Source: an uncultured Acidimicrobiaceae bacterium (GTDB taxonomy: Bacteria; Actinomycetota; Acidimicrobiia; Spongiisociales; UBA5794). From it: DNA of 62,613 nucleotides. Numbering within the stretch: the stretch's first letter is position 1; each line of letters starts with the position of its first letter. The stretch is taken from contig CAMYMC010000041.1 in assembly GCA_947259365.1 (NCBI GenBank), positions 1,201 through 63,813 on the forward strand, written 5' to 3'. Below the pieces are notes generated by a model. The model saw only the letters and a program-made list of their open reading frames with translations, made no database searches and was not told where the DNA came from. Shown piece by piece: positions 35,760-45,721 of the stretch. A program made the translations under genes and the position numbers.

Positions 35760-36274
35760 TGGCGACCCTGCTGGCGGTCGTGATCGCCGCCGCGCTGCTC
35801 CTCTTCGTGTTCTCCAAGCTGCAGGGGGCTCGTGCCAAGCTCAGGCCCGAAGGCGAGGAGGTCACGCCGAAGAAGGGCAGGAGACAACGCAAACTCGACG
35901 AGATCCGGGCCAACGACCCGCCGTTCGAACCGAAGTCGGCATTCGACGTGATGCTCGAAGAGGTCGCCGACCTCGGCCTCGACGACGTGCCGGGCGGTCA
36001 AGGGATCGACGCCCCCGTCCGGCTCAAGGTCTGGAAACGCGATGCTGCGGTGCGGGCGTCGTGCAACGATTCGGTCCGGTTCGTCGTCCACAACCGCGTC
36101 GAGCCCGAAGCGGCCAAGGTCGACGACGTGAGGCTCGAGTGCAACACCGGCGCCGACACCCCCGACGCAGCCGACACCACCACCATCGGCTCTGGGGCTG
36201 TCACCGGGGAAGACGGCAACAGAGCGACGCCGACGCACACCGAGGCACCGGACGGAGCCGAGCCGGGGTCGTGA
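35759..36274 (+). CDS. Single-pass membrane protein of unknown function
   Basis: A 171-residue protein: an N-terminal transmembrane helix (LLAVVIAAALLLFVFSKL), a basic stretch (KPKKGRRQRKLDE-like) and an acidic Thr/Asp-rich tail. The GTG at 35759 overlaps the manC stop (TAGTG), so it is co-transcribed and probably coupled with manC. No domain recognised. Confidence 0.65.
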   Translation: MATLLAVVIAAALLLFVFSKLQGARAKLRPEGEEVTPKKGRRQRKLDEIRANDPPFEPKSAFDVMLEEVADLGLDDVPGGQGIDAPVRLKVWKRDAAVRASCNDSVRFVVHNRVEPEAAKVDDVRLECNTGADTPDAADTTTIGSGAVTGEDGNRATPTHTEAPDGAEPGS

Positions 36275-36275
36275 G

Positions 36276-36417
36276 GTTCCCGGGAACAAACCGGGCGTCC
36301 ACAGCGTTGTTCACATCGAGTCAAGGGATTCCCGACTCGGGCGACCGGTTCCTCCCGCCGGACTCCCGAGTCCACTCTTCACTCTTCCCCTTCCAGCGCC
36401 CCTCACCCGAGGGGCGC
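36276..36417. repeat. Inverted repeats after the manC operon
   Basis: Three separate structures lie between the stop at 36274 and the next gene: a perfect 12-bp palindrome GTTCCCGGGAAC (36276-36287); GACTCGGG/CCCGAGTC arms at 36334-36341 and 36365-36372; and GCGCCCCT/AGGGGCGC arms at 36396-36403 and 36410-36417 with a 6-nt loop. The last is the most terminator-like, but it has no T tract. Confidence 0.7.
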
Positions 36418-36454
36418 GGGCGCGTCCAGAGCCGGGCATCTGCGGGCCGGGATG

Positions 36455-36460
36455 TATCGT
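36455..36460 (+). promoter_or_regulatory. -10 box for the zinc-ribbon DUF4328 gene (leaderless)
   Basis: TATCGT lies 9 nt before ATG 36470, identical to the box before the ClC gene. Confidence 0.45.
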
Positions 36461-36469
36461 GACCCCCCG

Positions 36470-37915
36470 ATGCGTCACTGCACCCATTGCGGCGTTCCCA
36501 CCGACCCGGAGTGGCACTTCTGCAGGAGATGCGGGGCGGCGGTCGACATCGAGGCTGCAGCGAACCGCTCGACGTTCTGCACCGAGTGCTCCTACGCCAT
36601 CGCCCCCGCCTGGCGGTTCTGCTCCCGCTGCGGGACACCGACGCCCATGGCGGAGGCGACCCGCTCGACCCGCGTGTCGGATCTCGACCGCTGGGCCGAG
36701 GAGGCTCCCGGAACCGACGCGGGGACGGAGCCGGCGCAAGCCCTCACTCCCGAGATCGTCGAGGATGCCGACGTCGAGCTGATCAGCCGCAGCTTCGAGG
36801 CCGCGGCGCCCCCCGATGCCCCCGCCCCACCCCCGCCTCCCGCCGGAGCCCCTGACCGGCCCCGGCTCGGTGAACCGGCCTCGACGGGAGAGCCGGAAGC
36901 TGCCGCCGCGGCTGAGCAAACCACCGAGACCGACGGCGCCGACGAGCAACCGCCCGACACGCCGGAGCCGGAACGACCCGAGGCACCCGAGTGGCTCGAA
37001 GCGACCGAAGAGCCCCCGATCGCGATCTACTCCCGCGATCGCCTCGACACGGAGCCGGTGGATGTCAACGACTATTACCCCGCCGCCCGCTCCGACGCGA
37101 CGACATCGGCGCAGGAGGAGGACCCCGACCGCGAGGAGGCGGCACCGGACGATGCCGAGCATGCCGCCGCATCCGCCACGGGCCTCCCCGCCGTGTGGGC
37201 GGGCAGGGCCCCAGCCGCCGTCGACACGCGCAGCGCCGGTGAGGCGCCGGTCCCGACACTGTTTCGGGATCCGGCGAGGCCCGCGGCCGCGACGAGACTC
37301 GGCCTCATCGTCGTCGCCCTGCTCAGCGGCTGGATCGCGCTCGCGCTCTTCCTGCTCAACAACCGGATCGCGGACGTCGCCGCGGGCTCGGGGAGCGTCT
37401 CGGGCATGGCGGCGGCGCAGACGCTCGTGAACGGACGTCTCCGGCCGGCGCTCATCGGTGCAGCGGCGATCACCGCGATCGGGCTCATGCGGTGGACGTA
37501 CCGGGCATACGCCAACCTCCCCTCGTTCGGGAAGTCCGACCTGCGCGCGCCGCGCTCGGCGGCCGTGTGGGCCTGGCTCGTGCCGGGAGTGAACCTCGTG
37601 CTCCCGCCGCTGCTCATCAACGACGTCTGGCGAGGAGCCGACGTGTACGCGAGGGATGACGTTCGCTGGAAGCGACGCAAGGGCAACCCGTGGGTGGGCG
37701 TGTTCGTGCTCGGGATCGTGATCGCCGTCGGCTCGGCTGCGATCTCGCTGCTGCTCGTAGACCGCACGTCGTTCCAGGGCGCGATCGACGCCAACCGCTG
37801 GCTCATCTTCGCCGCCGCCGGCGTTGTCGTCGCCTGTTCCGGGCTGGCGCGCGCAATCGATGTCGTCACGGCCCGCCAGCGCCAGCGCATGGCGGCACTG
37901 GGCGGCCTGTTGTGA
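36470..37915 (+). CDS. Zinc-ribbon membrane protein, DUF4328-like
   Basis: A 481-residue protein. The first 55 residues hold two zinc ribbons (CTHCG...CRRCG and CTECS...CSRCG). A long acidic, Pro/Ala/Glu-rich linker follows (about 60-265). The C terminus has about five membrane helices, with RWTYRAYANLPSFG and AWLVPGVNLVLPPLLINDVWRG, the DUF4328 signature. Role unknown; the ribbons and linker are cytoplasmic by simple topology. The stop overlaps the GTG of the next gene. ATG 36470 is preferred over ATG 36452, which would lie inside or before the -10 box. Confidence 0.82.
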   Translation: MRHCTHCGVPTDPEWHFCRRCGAAVDIEAAANRSTFCTECSYAIAPAWRFCSRCGTPTPMAEATRSTRVSDLDRWAEEAPGTDAGTEPAQALTPEIVEDADVELISRSFEAAAPPDAPAPPPPPAGAPDRPRLGEPASTGEPEAAAAAEQTTETDGADEQPPDTPEPERPEAPEWLEATEEPPIAIYSRDRLDTEPVDVNDYYPAARSDATTSAQEEDPDREEAAPDDAEHAAASATGLPAVWAGRAPAAVDTRSAGEAPVPTLFRDPARPAAATRLGLIVVALLSGWIALALFLLNNRIADVAAGSGSVSGMAAAQTLVNGRLRPALIGAAAITAIGLMRWTYRAYANLPSFGKSDLRAPRSAAVWAWLVPGVNLVLPPLLINDVWRGADVYARDDVRWKRRKGNPWVGVFVLGIVIAVGSAAISLLLVDRTSFQGAIDANRWLIFAAAGVVVACSGLARAIDVVTARQRQRMAALGGLL

Positions 37916-38472
37916 GCGGCGAACGAGAGGGAGTCGTCGCCGTGTTCGGGTCCTCGAGCCCGCTCCCGGGTGACGCCGCCTACGTCGAGGGGGTGCGCTG
38001 CGGGGCCGGGCTCGCCTCGGCCGGCTTCACGGTCGTCACCGGCGGCTACGGGGGCGTCATGGAGGCCGTGTCTCGCGGGGCCGCCGAGGCGGGCGGCCAC
38101 GTCGTCGCGGTCACGGCTCCGGACGTCTTCCCTTCGCGTCACGGTGCCAACGACTACGTCGCAGAGGAGCTTCGGGCGCCGACCATCGCGAGGCGCATCG
38201 CGCAACTCGTCGAGATGAGCGATGCCGTCATCGCGCTGCCCGGCTCGATCGGCACCCTCACCGAGCTCGTCATGGCCTGGAACAACGCGTTCGTCGCCAG
38301 ATTCTCGGAGACGAGACCGGTGCCGCTCGTCACCGTCGGCCGGGTGTGGAACGACCTCGTCGCCCGGTTGGCGGTGGTGCTCGAGACTGACGGGTCACTC
38401 GTCGAAACGGTGACGGACGTCGACGAGGCTGTTTCGTTCGTGACCCGGCGGCTGGGCCGTCAGCCTTCCTGA
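37912..38472 (+). CDS. LOG-family/TIGR00725-like nucleotide-binding Rossmann protein
   Basis: A 186-residue Rossmann-like protein with VAVFGSSSP, VVTGGYGGVMEAVSRGA and LPGSIGTLTELVMAWN. The last corresponds to the PGGxGTxxE motif of LOG (lysine-decarboxylase-like) proteins but reads PGSIGTLTE. LOG enzymes release free cytokinin bases from nucleotides; many bacterial members only hydrolyse AMP or have unknown roles. The GTG at 37912 overlaps the upstream stop by 4 nt. Its end overlaps the convergent MarR gene by 78 nt. Confidence 0.75.
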   Translation: MSGEREGVVAVFGSSSPLPGDAAYVEGVRCGAGLASAGFTVVTGGYGGVMEAVSRGAAEAGGHVVAVTAPDVFPSRHGANDYVAEELRAPTIARRIAQLVEMSDAVIALPGSIGTLTELVMAWNNAFVARFSETRPVPLVTVGRVWNDLVARLAVVLETDGSLVETVTDVDEAVSFVTRRLGRQPS

Positions 38473-38865
38473 AGGCCGGTGAGCACTGCGCTCGAGGGCG
38501 TCGGCGAGCACTTCTGCCTCCTCGGTGGAGATGCGGCCGGCGAAATGACGGGCGACGCCGTCGAGATGGAACAGGGCCGCCTCGCGCAGGTGTTTCGTAC
38601 CTTCCGGGGTCAGCTCGAGGAATGTTCCCCGCCGGTCGGACGCGCAGACGGTCCTGCGGACGAGACCGGCCGCCTCCATGGGGTCGACGAAGCGGGTGGC
38701 GGCGCTGCGGCTGAGGAGGAGCGAGTCCGCCAACTCGTGCATCCGGAGCCTGCCCTCGTCGGCGTGCTCGAGGTACAGAAGCACCTCGTACCAGGAGAGG
38801 GGAAGCCCGGGTCCCTTGCTCAGCCCGCCCGCTCCTCGCGTCCAGACCCATCGGAGCGGGGCCAC
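38395..38865 (-). CDS. MarR-family transcriptional regulator
   Basis: A protein of about 156 residues with the MarR winged helix: GLPLSWYEVLLYLEHA, RLRMHELADSLLLSRSAATRFVDPMEAAGLVRRTVCASDRRGTFLELTPEGTKHL. The wing motif DRRGTFLELT is typical. The N-terminal dimerisation helix is short or missing compared with most relatives, so the start is unsure: GTG 38865 (with AGGGG 4 nt upstream) is chosen, while ATG 38919 would overlap the divergent ATPase gene. It may control that ATPase gene, 46 nt away. Confidence 0.75.
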   Translation of the reverse strand: MAPLRWVWTRGAGGLSKGPGLPLSWYEVLLYLEHADEGRLRMHELADSLLLSRSAATRFVDPMEAAGLVRRTVCASDRRGTFLELTPEGTKHLREAALFHLDGVARHFAGRISTEEAEVLADALERSAHRPSGRLTAQPPGHERNSLVDVRHRFDE

Positions 38866-38873
38866 GTCGCCCC

Positions 38874-38879
38874 TACACT
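38874..38879 (+). promoter_or_regulatory. Candidate -10 box for the HerA-like ATPase gene
   Basis: TACACT would start a transcript about 25 nt before ATG 38912, leaving room for a weak GAGCAGG ribosome binding site. It lies in the divergent gap with the MarR gene. Confidence 0.35.
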
Positions 38880-38911
38880 CCCCTCGTCCCACGCGGAGAA
38901 ACGAGCAGGTC

Positions 38912-41308
38912 ATGGCCACGGAAGGCTTCTACCTCGGCGGCATCGTCGACCCGGCCACGGGTGAGCGAAGCGGCGGCCTCGTCGACTACGACCCCGGAGA
39001 CCTCACCACGCACGGGGTCATCGTCGGGATGACCGGATCCGGCAAGACCGGCCTCGGCATCATCTACCTCGAAGAGGCGCTACTCGCCGGTCTCCCCGCG
39101 CTCGTCATCGACCCGAAAGGCGACATGACGAACCTCCTGCTGACTTTTCCCGACCTGCGCCCCTCGGACTTCGAGCCGTGGGTCGACGCCGCCGAAGCCC
39201 GCAAAGAGGACAAGACGACCGCCGAGCTCGCGGCGGAGAAGGCGGAGCTGTGGACGAAGGGCCTCGGCTGGTGGGACCAGGACGGTGAGCGAATCCGCTC
39301 CCTGAAGAACGCCGCCGGGTACACCATCTACACGCCGGGCTCGTCGGCCGGTCTCGGCGTCAACATCGTCGGCTCGCTCACCCCACCCGCGCTGTCCTGG
39401 GACGACGAGGCAGAGACCCTTCGTGACGAGATCCAGGGGTTCGTCTCCGGCCTCCTCGGTCTCGTCGGCATCGACGCCGACCCGATCTCGTCGCGCGAGC
39501 ACATCCTGCTTTCCAACCTCATCGAGCACGCCTGGCGCTCCGCGACGCCCTTGGACCTCGCAACCCTGCTCGCCCAGGTGCAGCGACCCCCGCTGCGCAA
39601 GCTCGGCGTCTTCGAGATCGACGCGTTCTTCCCGGAAAAGGACCGCCTCGAACTGGCGATGAAGCTCAACGGGCTCATCGCCAGTCCCGCGTTCGCGGCA
39701 TGGATGGAGGGGCCCGACCTCGACGTCGGCTCGATGCTGTGGGACGACGCCGGAATGCCGCAGGCGGCGATCGTATACCTCGCTCACCTCTCCGAGGAGG
39801 AGCGCCAGTTCATCGTCACGCTGCTCCTCTCCAAGGTGGTCACATGGATGCGAGCCCAGCCGGGCGCATCCGACCTGCGGGCCCTCATCTACATGGACGA
39901 GGTGTACGGGTTCGTGCCGCCCACCGCGGAACCCCCATCGAAGAAGCCCATCCTGACCTTGCTCAAGCAGGCGAGAGCGTTCGGGGTGGGTCTCCTCCTC
40001 TCCACCCAGAACCCCGTCGATCTCGACTACAAGGCGATGTCCAATGCCGGAACGTGGTGCATCGGTCGCCTCCAGACCGAGCGGGACAAGAGCAGGATCC
40101 TGGAGGCGCTCAAATCCGCCAGCGGCGCCGCCGACATCGTCGCCCTCGACGCCGCCATCTCCGGCCTCGACAAGCGCCAGTTCCTGCTCCACAGCACGCG
40201 GGAGGCAGAACCCAGCATCTTCACGACCCGCTGGGCGCTGTCGTATCTCGCAGGCCCGCTCACGAGGGAGCAGGTGACGACGCTCATGGCCGGTGCGGAA
40301 CGGGACCGGCCCCGTACGGCCACGGAGCCGTCTGCGGCCGCCGAGCCGGGGACGGTGGCTCGGCCCGAGCGCGACCTCGCCGCCGACGAGACACCGGTCA
40401 TGCCCGCCGTCGCCGAAGACGTCCGGGTCCTCCACATGGACCCGGCGGCGCCCTGGGCAGGCGCCGTCGGCGCGGACCCGCACTCGAGCCGCCACGAGGT
40501 GGCAGTGGCCGCCCGGGTCGAGTTGCGGTACGACGACACCCGGGCGGGCGTCGACCACCGGGAGGAGTGGGAGGCGATCTTCCACCCGCTCGCCCAGCCC
40601 TTCGACGCGAGCGGAGGCGTCCACGTCGACCACGACGAGCGAGACCTCATCGAGGACGCGCCGCCGGGCGCCGTCTACGTCGTGCCCGAGGCGAAGATCG
40701 ACACGAAGACGTACTTCCGATCGGCCGCGGCCGCCGTCAAGGCGGACCTCTACCGGGACTCGCGGATCACGCTCTACCGCAACCCAGGCCTCAAGCTGTA
40801 TTCCCGGGTCGGAGAGACCGAGAAGGACTTCCTCGCCCGCTGCGACGCCGAGGCCGAGCAGCGCGCCGACGCCGAGGCGGCGAAACTCCGCGACAAGTAC
40901 GAGACGCGCCTCGGCAAGGCGAGGGACCGACTCGCCGCCGCCGAGCGCCGCGTCGCCGAGCTCGAGGTCGACCTCGAGGGCCGGCGCGAGAGCCAGTTCC
41001 TCGACCAGGCGGGCGCCGTCATCGGCGTCCTCCTCGGGCGCCGCTCGACGCGTTCGATCACCGGCTCGTCGCGGCGGCGTGCCGCAGCTCGTTCGGCCGA
41101 GCAACGGCTGCGAACCGCCGAAGCCAAGACCCAGGATCGCGACGCCCAGATCGTCGAGCTCGAGGAGGAGCTCCTCGAGGAGCTCGAGGAGCTCAACGAT
41201 CGGTGGGAGGACACGGGCGCGGAGATCGAGACCTTCGAGGTCGGGCTGGAGAAGAACGACATCACGGTGGTCGACATCGCCCTCGTCTGGCTGCCGATGC
41301 CGGGGTAG
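38912..41308 (+). CDS. HerA-like ATPase with C-terminal coiled coil
   Basis: A 798-residue protein. The N-terminal half is a HerA/FtsK-superfamily ATPase: Walker A GMTGSGKT (39-46), Walker B LIYMDE (D329-E330), a sensor at STQNPVD (about 364-370) and an Arg-rich block after it. A Pro/Ala/Glu linker (about 470-520) leads to a second domain, VYVVPEAKIDTKTYFRSA, and then an extended coiled coil (about 640-790) with ARDRLAAAERRVAELEVDLE and a basic RRSTRSITGSSRRRAAARS segment that may bind DNA. No nuclease partner such as NurA is next to it. Possible DNA translocase or pump; function unknown. Confidence 0.82.
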   Translation: MATEGFYLGGIVDPATGERSGGLVDYDPGDLTTHGVIVGMTGSGKTGLGIIYLEEALLAGLPALVIDPKGDMTNLLLTFPDLRPSDFEPWVDAAEARKEDKTTAELAAEKAELWTKGLGWWDQDGERIRSLKNAAGYTIYTPGSSAGLGVNIVGSLTPPALSWDDEAETLRDEIQGFVSGLLGLVGIDADPISSREHILLSNLIEHAWRSATPLDLATLLAQVQRPPLRKLGVFEIDAFFPEKDRLELAMKLNGLIASPAFAAWMEGPDLDVGSMLWDDAGMPQAAIVYLAHLSEEERQFIVTLLLSKVVTWMRAQPGASDLRALIYMDEVYGFVPPTAEPPSKKPILTLLKQARAFGVGLLLSTQNPVDLDYKAMSNAGTWCIGRLQTERDKSRILEALKSASGAADIVALDAAISGLDKRQFLLHSTREAEPSIFTTRWALSYLAGPLTREQVTTLMAGAERDRPRTATEPSAAAEPGTVARPERDLAADETPVMPAVAEDVRVLHMDPAAPWAGAVGADPHSSRHEVAVAARVELRYDDTRAGVDHREEWEAIFHPLAQPFDASGGVHVDHDERDLIEDAPPGAVYVVPEAKIDTKTYFRSAAAAVKADLYRDSRITLYRNPGLKLYSRVGETEKDFLARCDAEAEQRADAEAAKLRDKYETRLGKARDRLAAAERRVAELEVDLEGRRESQFLDQAGAVIGVLLGRRSTRSITGSSRRRAAARSAEQRLRTAEAKTQDRDAQIVELEEELLEELEELNDRWEDTGAEIETFEVGLEKNDITVVDIALVWLPMPG

Positions 41309-41322
41309 GCGCAGCGTTCACC

Positions 41323-41348
41323 GTTCGAGCACCCTGGATTCCTCGAAC
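41323..41348. terminator. Possible terminator hairpin
   Basis: GTTCGAG (41323-41329) and CTCGAAC (41342-41348) form a 7-bp stem with a 12-nt loop just after the ATPase gene. No T tract. Confidence 0.35.
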
Positions 41349-41385
41349 CGGCCGCCATTGCAGCCCCGCGTCGGCGTGGCCGGGG

Positions 41386-41391
41386 TAGCCT
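41386..41391 (+). promoter_or_regulatory. -10 box (leaderless) for the 127-residue protein
   Basis: TAGCCT lies 6 nt before ATG 41398. Confidence 0.45.
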
Positions 41392-41397
41392 CCCGTC

Positions 41398-41781
41398 ATG
41401 TCGCAGCGCCCCGCCATCGTCCGGATCCACGAGTCCGACTCCGACGCCGGGGCCCGGGTCACGATCACGCTGAGCTATCAGGACGCAGAGTACGTCGGGT
41501 CGGCCACCGGGAATCCCGAGATCACCGCCCGACCGCGCCTCGTCGGCGAGGCGACGTTGCGAGCGGTCGAACAGGTGACCGAGGGCCGGGTGCGGCTGAA
41601 CCTCGAGGCCATCGCCACCACGTCGCTGGGCGCGAGCCAGGTCGCGATGGCCCAGGTGCGGCTCGAGGGCGACCGCGACACCCTCGTCGGGAGCGCGCTG
41701 CTCGCTGAGACGGACCGGTCAGCAGCGACCGTCCGCGCCGTACTCGACGCCATCAACCGGCGGCTCGCCACGGTGCTCTGA
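41398..41781 (+). CDS. Conserved small protein of unknown function
   Basis: A 127-residue alpha/beta protein: strand-rich start (VRIHESDSDAGARVTITLSYQ), DAEYVGSATGNPE, RPRLVGEATLRAVEQV and a final helix SAATVRAVLDAINRRLATVL. The arrangement resembles the allosteric dimer domain at the end of isopropylmalate synthase (strand, Gly-rich turn, helix with VGEATLRA), but this is only a shape-level likeness. It begins behind a leaderless promoter. Confidence 0.65.
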   Translation: MSQRPAIVRIHESDSDAGARVTITLSYQDAEYVGSATGNPEITARPRLVGEATLRAVEQVTEGRVRLNLEAIATTSLGASQVAMAQVRLEGDRDTLVGSALLAETDRSAATVRAVLDAINRRLATVL

Positions 41782-41820
41782 AGGTAACGGAGTAGCGGAG
41801 GTGGTCCCCGGCGACCCGGG

Positions 41821-42195
41821 TCACTCGGTTTGGACCAGCGCCCAGAGCACGTCCTTGATCGAGATCACGCCGAGGAGCTCGCCCTCCTCCATGACGGGGA
41901 GGTGCCGGTATCCGGTTTCGAGCAGCCACGTCGCCGCCTCCCGCACGCTGAGGTGAGGCGGAACGGTGTCGGGCGATTCGCTCATCCAGTTCTCCACCGT
42001 CTCGTCGTCGGGTTCGACGTCCGCGGCGACGGCGGCGACGAGATCGTGCTCGGTGATGATCCCGACGACCTCGCGACCCTCGACGACCGCGAGACAGCCG
42101 ACCTTCTGGGCCAGCATCCGCTCCGCGGCCTCGGTGAGACTCGCCTCGGTGCCGATGACCTCGGCGGCGCCGCCGACGAGCGCACTCAGCTGCAC
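41821..42195 (-). CDS. CBS-domain pair protein
   Basis: A 124-residue protein made of two CBS repeats (about 5-60 and 65-122), each with the IITEHDL or ISIKDVL end. CBS pairs bind adenosyl nucleotides and act as sensors; alone they are often unlinked regulators. GTG 42195 follows a strong GGAGG site 7-8 nt upstream. It is the gene just downstream of, and in the same direction as, the sigma-factor gene. Confidence 0.88.
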   Translation of the reverse strand: MQLSALVGGAAEVIGTEASLTEAAERMLAQKVGCLAVVEGREVVGIITEHDLVAAVAADVEPDDETVENWMSESPDTVPPHLSVREAATWLLETGYRHLPVMEEGELLGVISIKDVLWALVQTE

Positions 42196-42259
42196 GGTTC
42201 ACCTCCTCGAACGACGATAGCGACGGCGCGCGACAGGCGCGATGGGACAACGCCTCCGA

Positions 42260-43303
42260 TCAGAGGAGATCTTGCTCGCGGATCCCGAACGACGGGTGGC
42301 GGAGCCGGCAGAGCGCGAGCTTCTCGAGCTGTCGGATCCGCTCTCTCGTGAGGTTGAACTCCTCGCCGATCTCTTCGAGAGTACGGGGAACCCCGTCGTA
42401 GAACCCGTAGCGAAGGGCGAGGATCCGACCCTCCCGGTCGGGAAGCCTTTCGATCGACTTGCGCAGGCTGTCGGCGATGTCGAGCTCCTCGGTCACCCGG
42501 ACCGGGTCGACGGCGTCCTCGTCCTCGATGAAGTCGCCGAGCTGGGCCCCGTCCTCGCCGACCGGCTGCTCGAGGGACACCGTGTCGGCAACCCCGAGAG
42601 CCAGCTCGACCTTGTCGACGTTGACCCCAGCCTCCTCGGCGATCTCCTCCGGCCTCGGCTCCCGCCCCAGCTCTGCCTTCAAGCTCGCCTGGGCGGCGCG
42701 GACCGCGGCGAGCGTGTCGTGCAGGTGGACCGGTATCCGCACCGTGCGCGACTTGTCGGCGATGGCACGGGTGATCGCCTGGCGGATCCACCACGTGGCG
42801 TAGGTCGAGAACTTGAACCCCTTGCGCCAATCGAACTTCTCGACTGCGCGGATGAGGCCCAGGTTGCCCTCCTGGATGAGGTCGAGGAAATCGATCCCGG
42901 AGGTGTTCGCATAGCGGCGGGCGTTGGCCACGACGAGCCGGAGGTTGGCGGTCAGGAACGCATCCTTGGCCTCGCGACCGTGGCGGACCTTGCGACGGAG
43001 GGCGATCTCCTGGGCCTTGTCGTCGAAGGTACCTCCGTCGAGCCGCGCCTCGGCGTCCTGTCCTGCCTCGATCTTCTGGGCGTAATCGACCTCTTTCTCG
43101 GCGGTGAGCAGCTCGTACTCGCCGATAGCGGTGAGGTACTGGCTGACGAGATCGGTGGTGAGGCGCCCGCGCTCGTCGGTGAGCTTGTTCTTGTCCCGAT
43201 CGCGGCGCGACCGTGTGAGCGTGTCCCGTTCGAGGCGCTCTTTCGCCTCCTGCCGATCACGCAGTGCCCGATCGAGCACCTTGTCGCGCCCCTTGGTCGC
43301 CAT
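42260..43303 (-). CDS. RNA polymerase sigma-70 factor (RpoD/HrdB group)
   Basis: A 347-residue sigma factor. Region 1.2 ([16 protein letters not shown]), region 2 ([60 protein letters not shown]), region 3 ([12 protein letters not shown]) and region 4 ([29 protein letters not shown]) are complete. It is shorter than most principal sigma factors (no long N-terminal 1.1 extension), so it may be a group 2 factor. ATG 43303 has GGAGGA 9 nt upstream; an in-frame ATG at 43375 is less likely. Confidence 0.92.
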   Translation of the reverse strand: MATKGRDKVLDRALRDRQEAKERLERDTLTRSRRDRDKNKLTDERGRLTTDLVSQYLTAIGEYELLTAEKEVDYAQKIEAGQDAEARLDGGTFDDKAQEIALRRKVRHGREAKDAFLTANLRLVVANARRYANTSGIDFLDLIQEGNLGLIRAVEKFDWRKGFKFSTYATWWIRQAITRAIADKSRTVRIPVHLHDTLAAVRAAQASLKAELGREPRPEEIAEEAGVNVDKVELALGVADTVSLEQPVGEDGAQLGDFIEDEDAVDPVRVTEELDIADSLRKSIERLPDREGRILALRYGFYDGVPRTLEEIGEEFNLTRERIRQLEKLALCRLRHPSFGIREQDLL

Positions 43304-43415
43304 CAGTCGCAGTCCTCCGATAGTTGTGTGTCCGCCATCGCCGGAATATCGCCAGCGGCCCCCGATCGGAACCACGGCGGTCGAGCCCTGGCCCGCGGTT
43401 CCATGTGAAGGGAAT

Positions 43416-43463
43416 CACAAAGAGAGACTCCGTCCCAATATCACACAAAGTGGCATCTTTGTG
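43416..43463. promoter_or_regulatory. Palindromic operator-like sequence with a third half-site
   Basis: CACAAAG-N6-CTTTGTG is a perfect inverted repeat at 43444-43463. A third copy of CACAAAG occurs at 43416-43422, 21 nt away. The array lies upstream of the sigma-factor gene, where a regulator could bind, and is AT-richer than its surroundings. Confidence 0.5.
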
Positions 43464-43646
43464 AACCCCCTACTTGGGGCCGGTGGCGGGGACCTTCGGC
43501 GGACCCAGCTGTCAACGCCGGATCGGGCCGAATCATTCCCCCCGCCGGACGAATCCCCCCTCCCCGGGCCGCAGTGACCGGCGCACGAGACCCGGGCTTC
43601 GGAGTCGATCCTCCCCAGGGCGGGCGCCGAGGACCCCGTCGCACGC

Positions 43647-43652
43647 TACGGT
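43647..43652 (+). promoter_or_regulatory. -10 box for the DUF255 gene (leaderless)
   Basis: TACGGT lies 6 nt before ATG 43659. Confidence 0.45.
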
Positions 43653-43658
43653 GGCTCG

Positions 43659-45692
<2,034 letters not shown>

Positions 45693-45706
45693 CCGGGGAC
45701 CGCCCG

Positions 45707-45712
45707 TAAGCT
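45707..45712 (+). promoter_or_regulatory. -10 box (leaderless) for the zinc-ribbon envelope protein
   Basis: TAAGCT lies 9 nt before GTG 45722. Confidence 0.4.
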
Positions 45713-45721
45713 GTTCGCGCT

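Larger units (their letters stand above)
43304..43658. other. Intergenic region upstream of the sigma factor and the DUF255 gene
   Basis: A 355-nt divergent gap. It holds the CACAAAG palindrome (listed separately), a third CACAAAG half-site at 43416-43422, and the leaderless promoter of the plus-strand gene at 43647-43652. The sigma-gene promoter itself is not clear. No small ORF with a ribosome binding site was seen. Confidence 0.6.
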
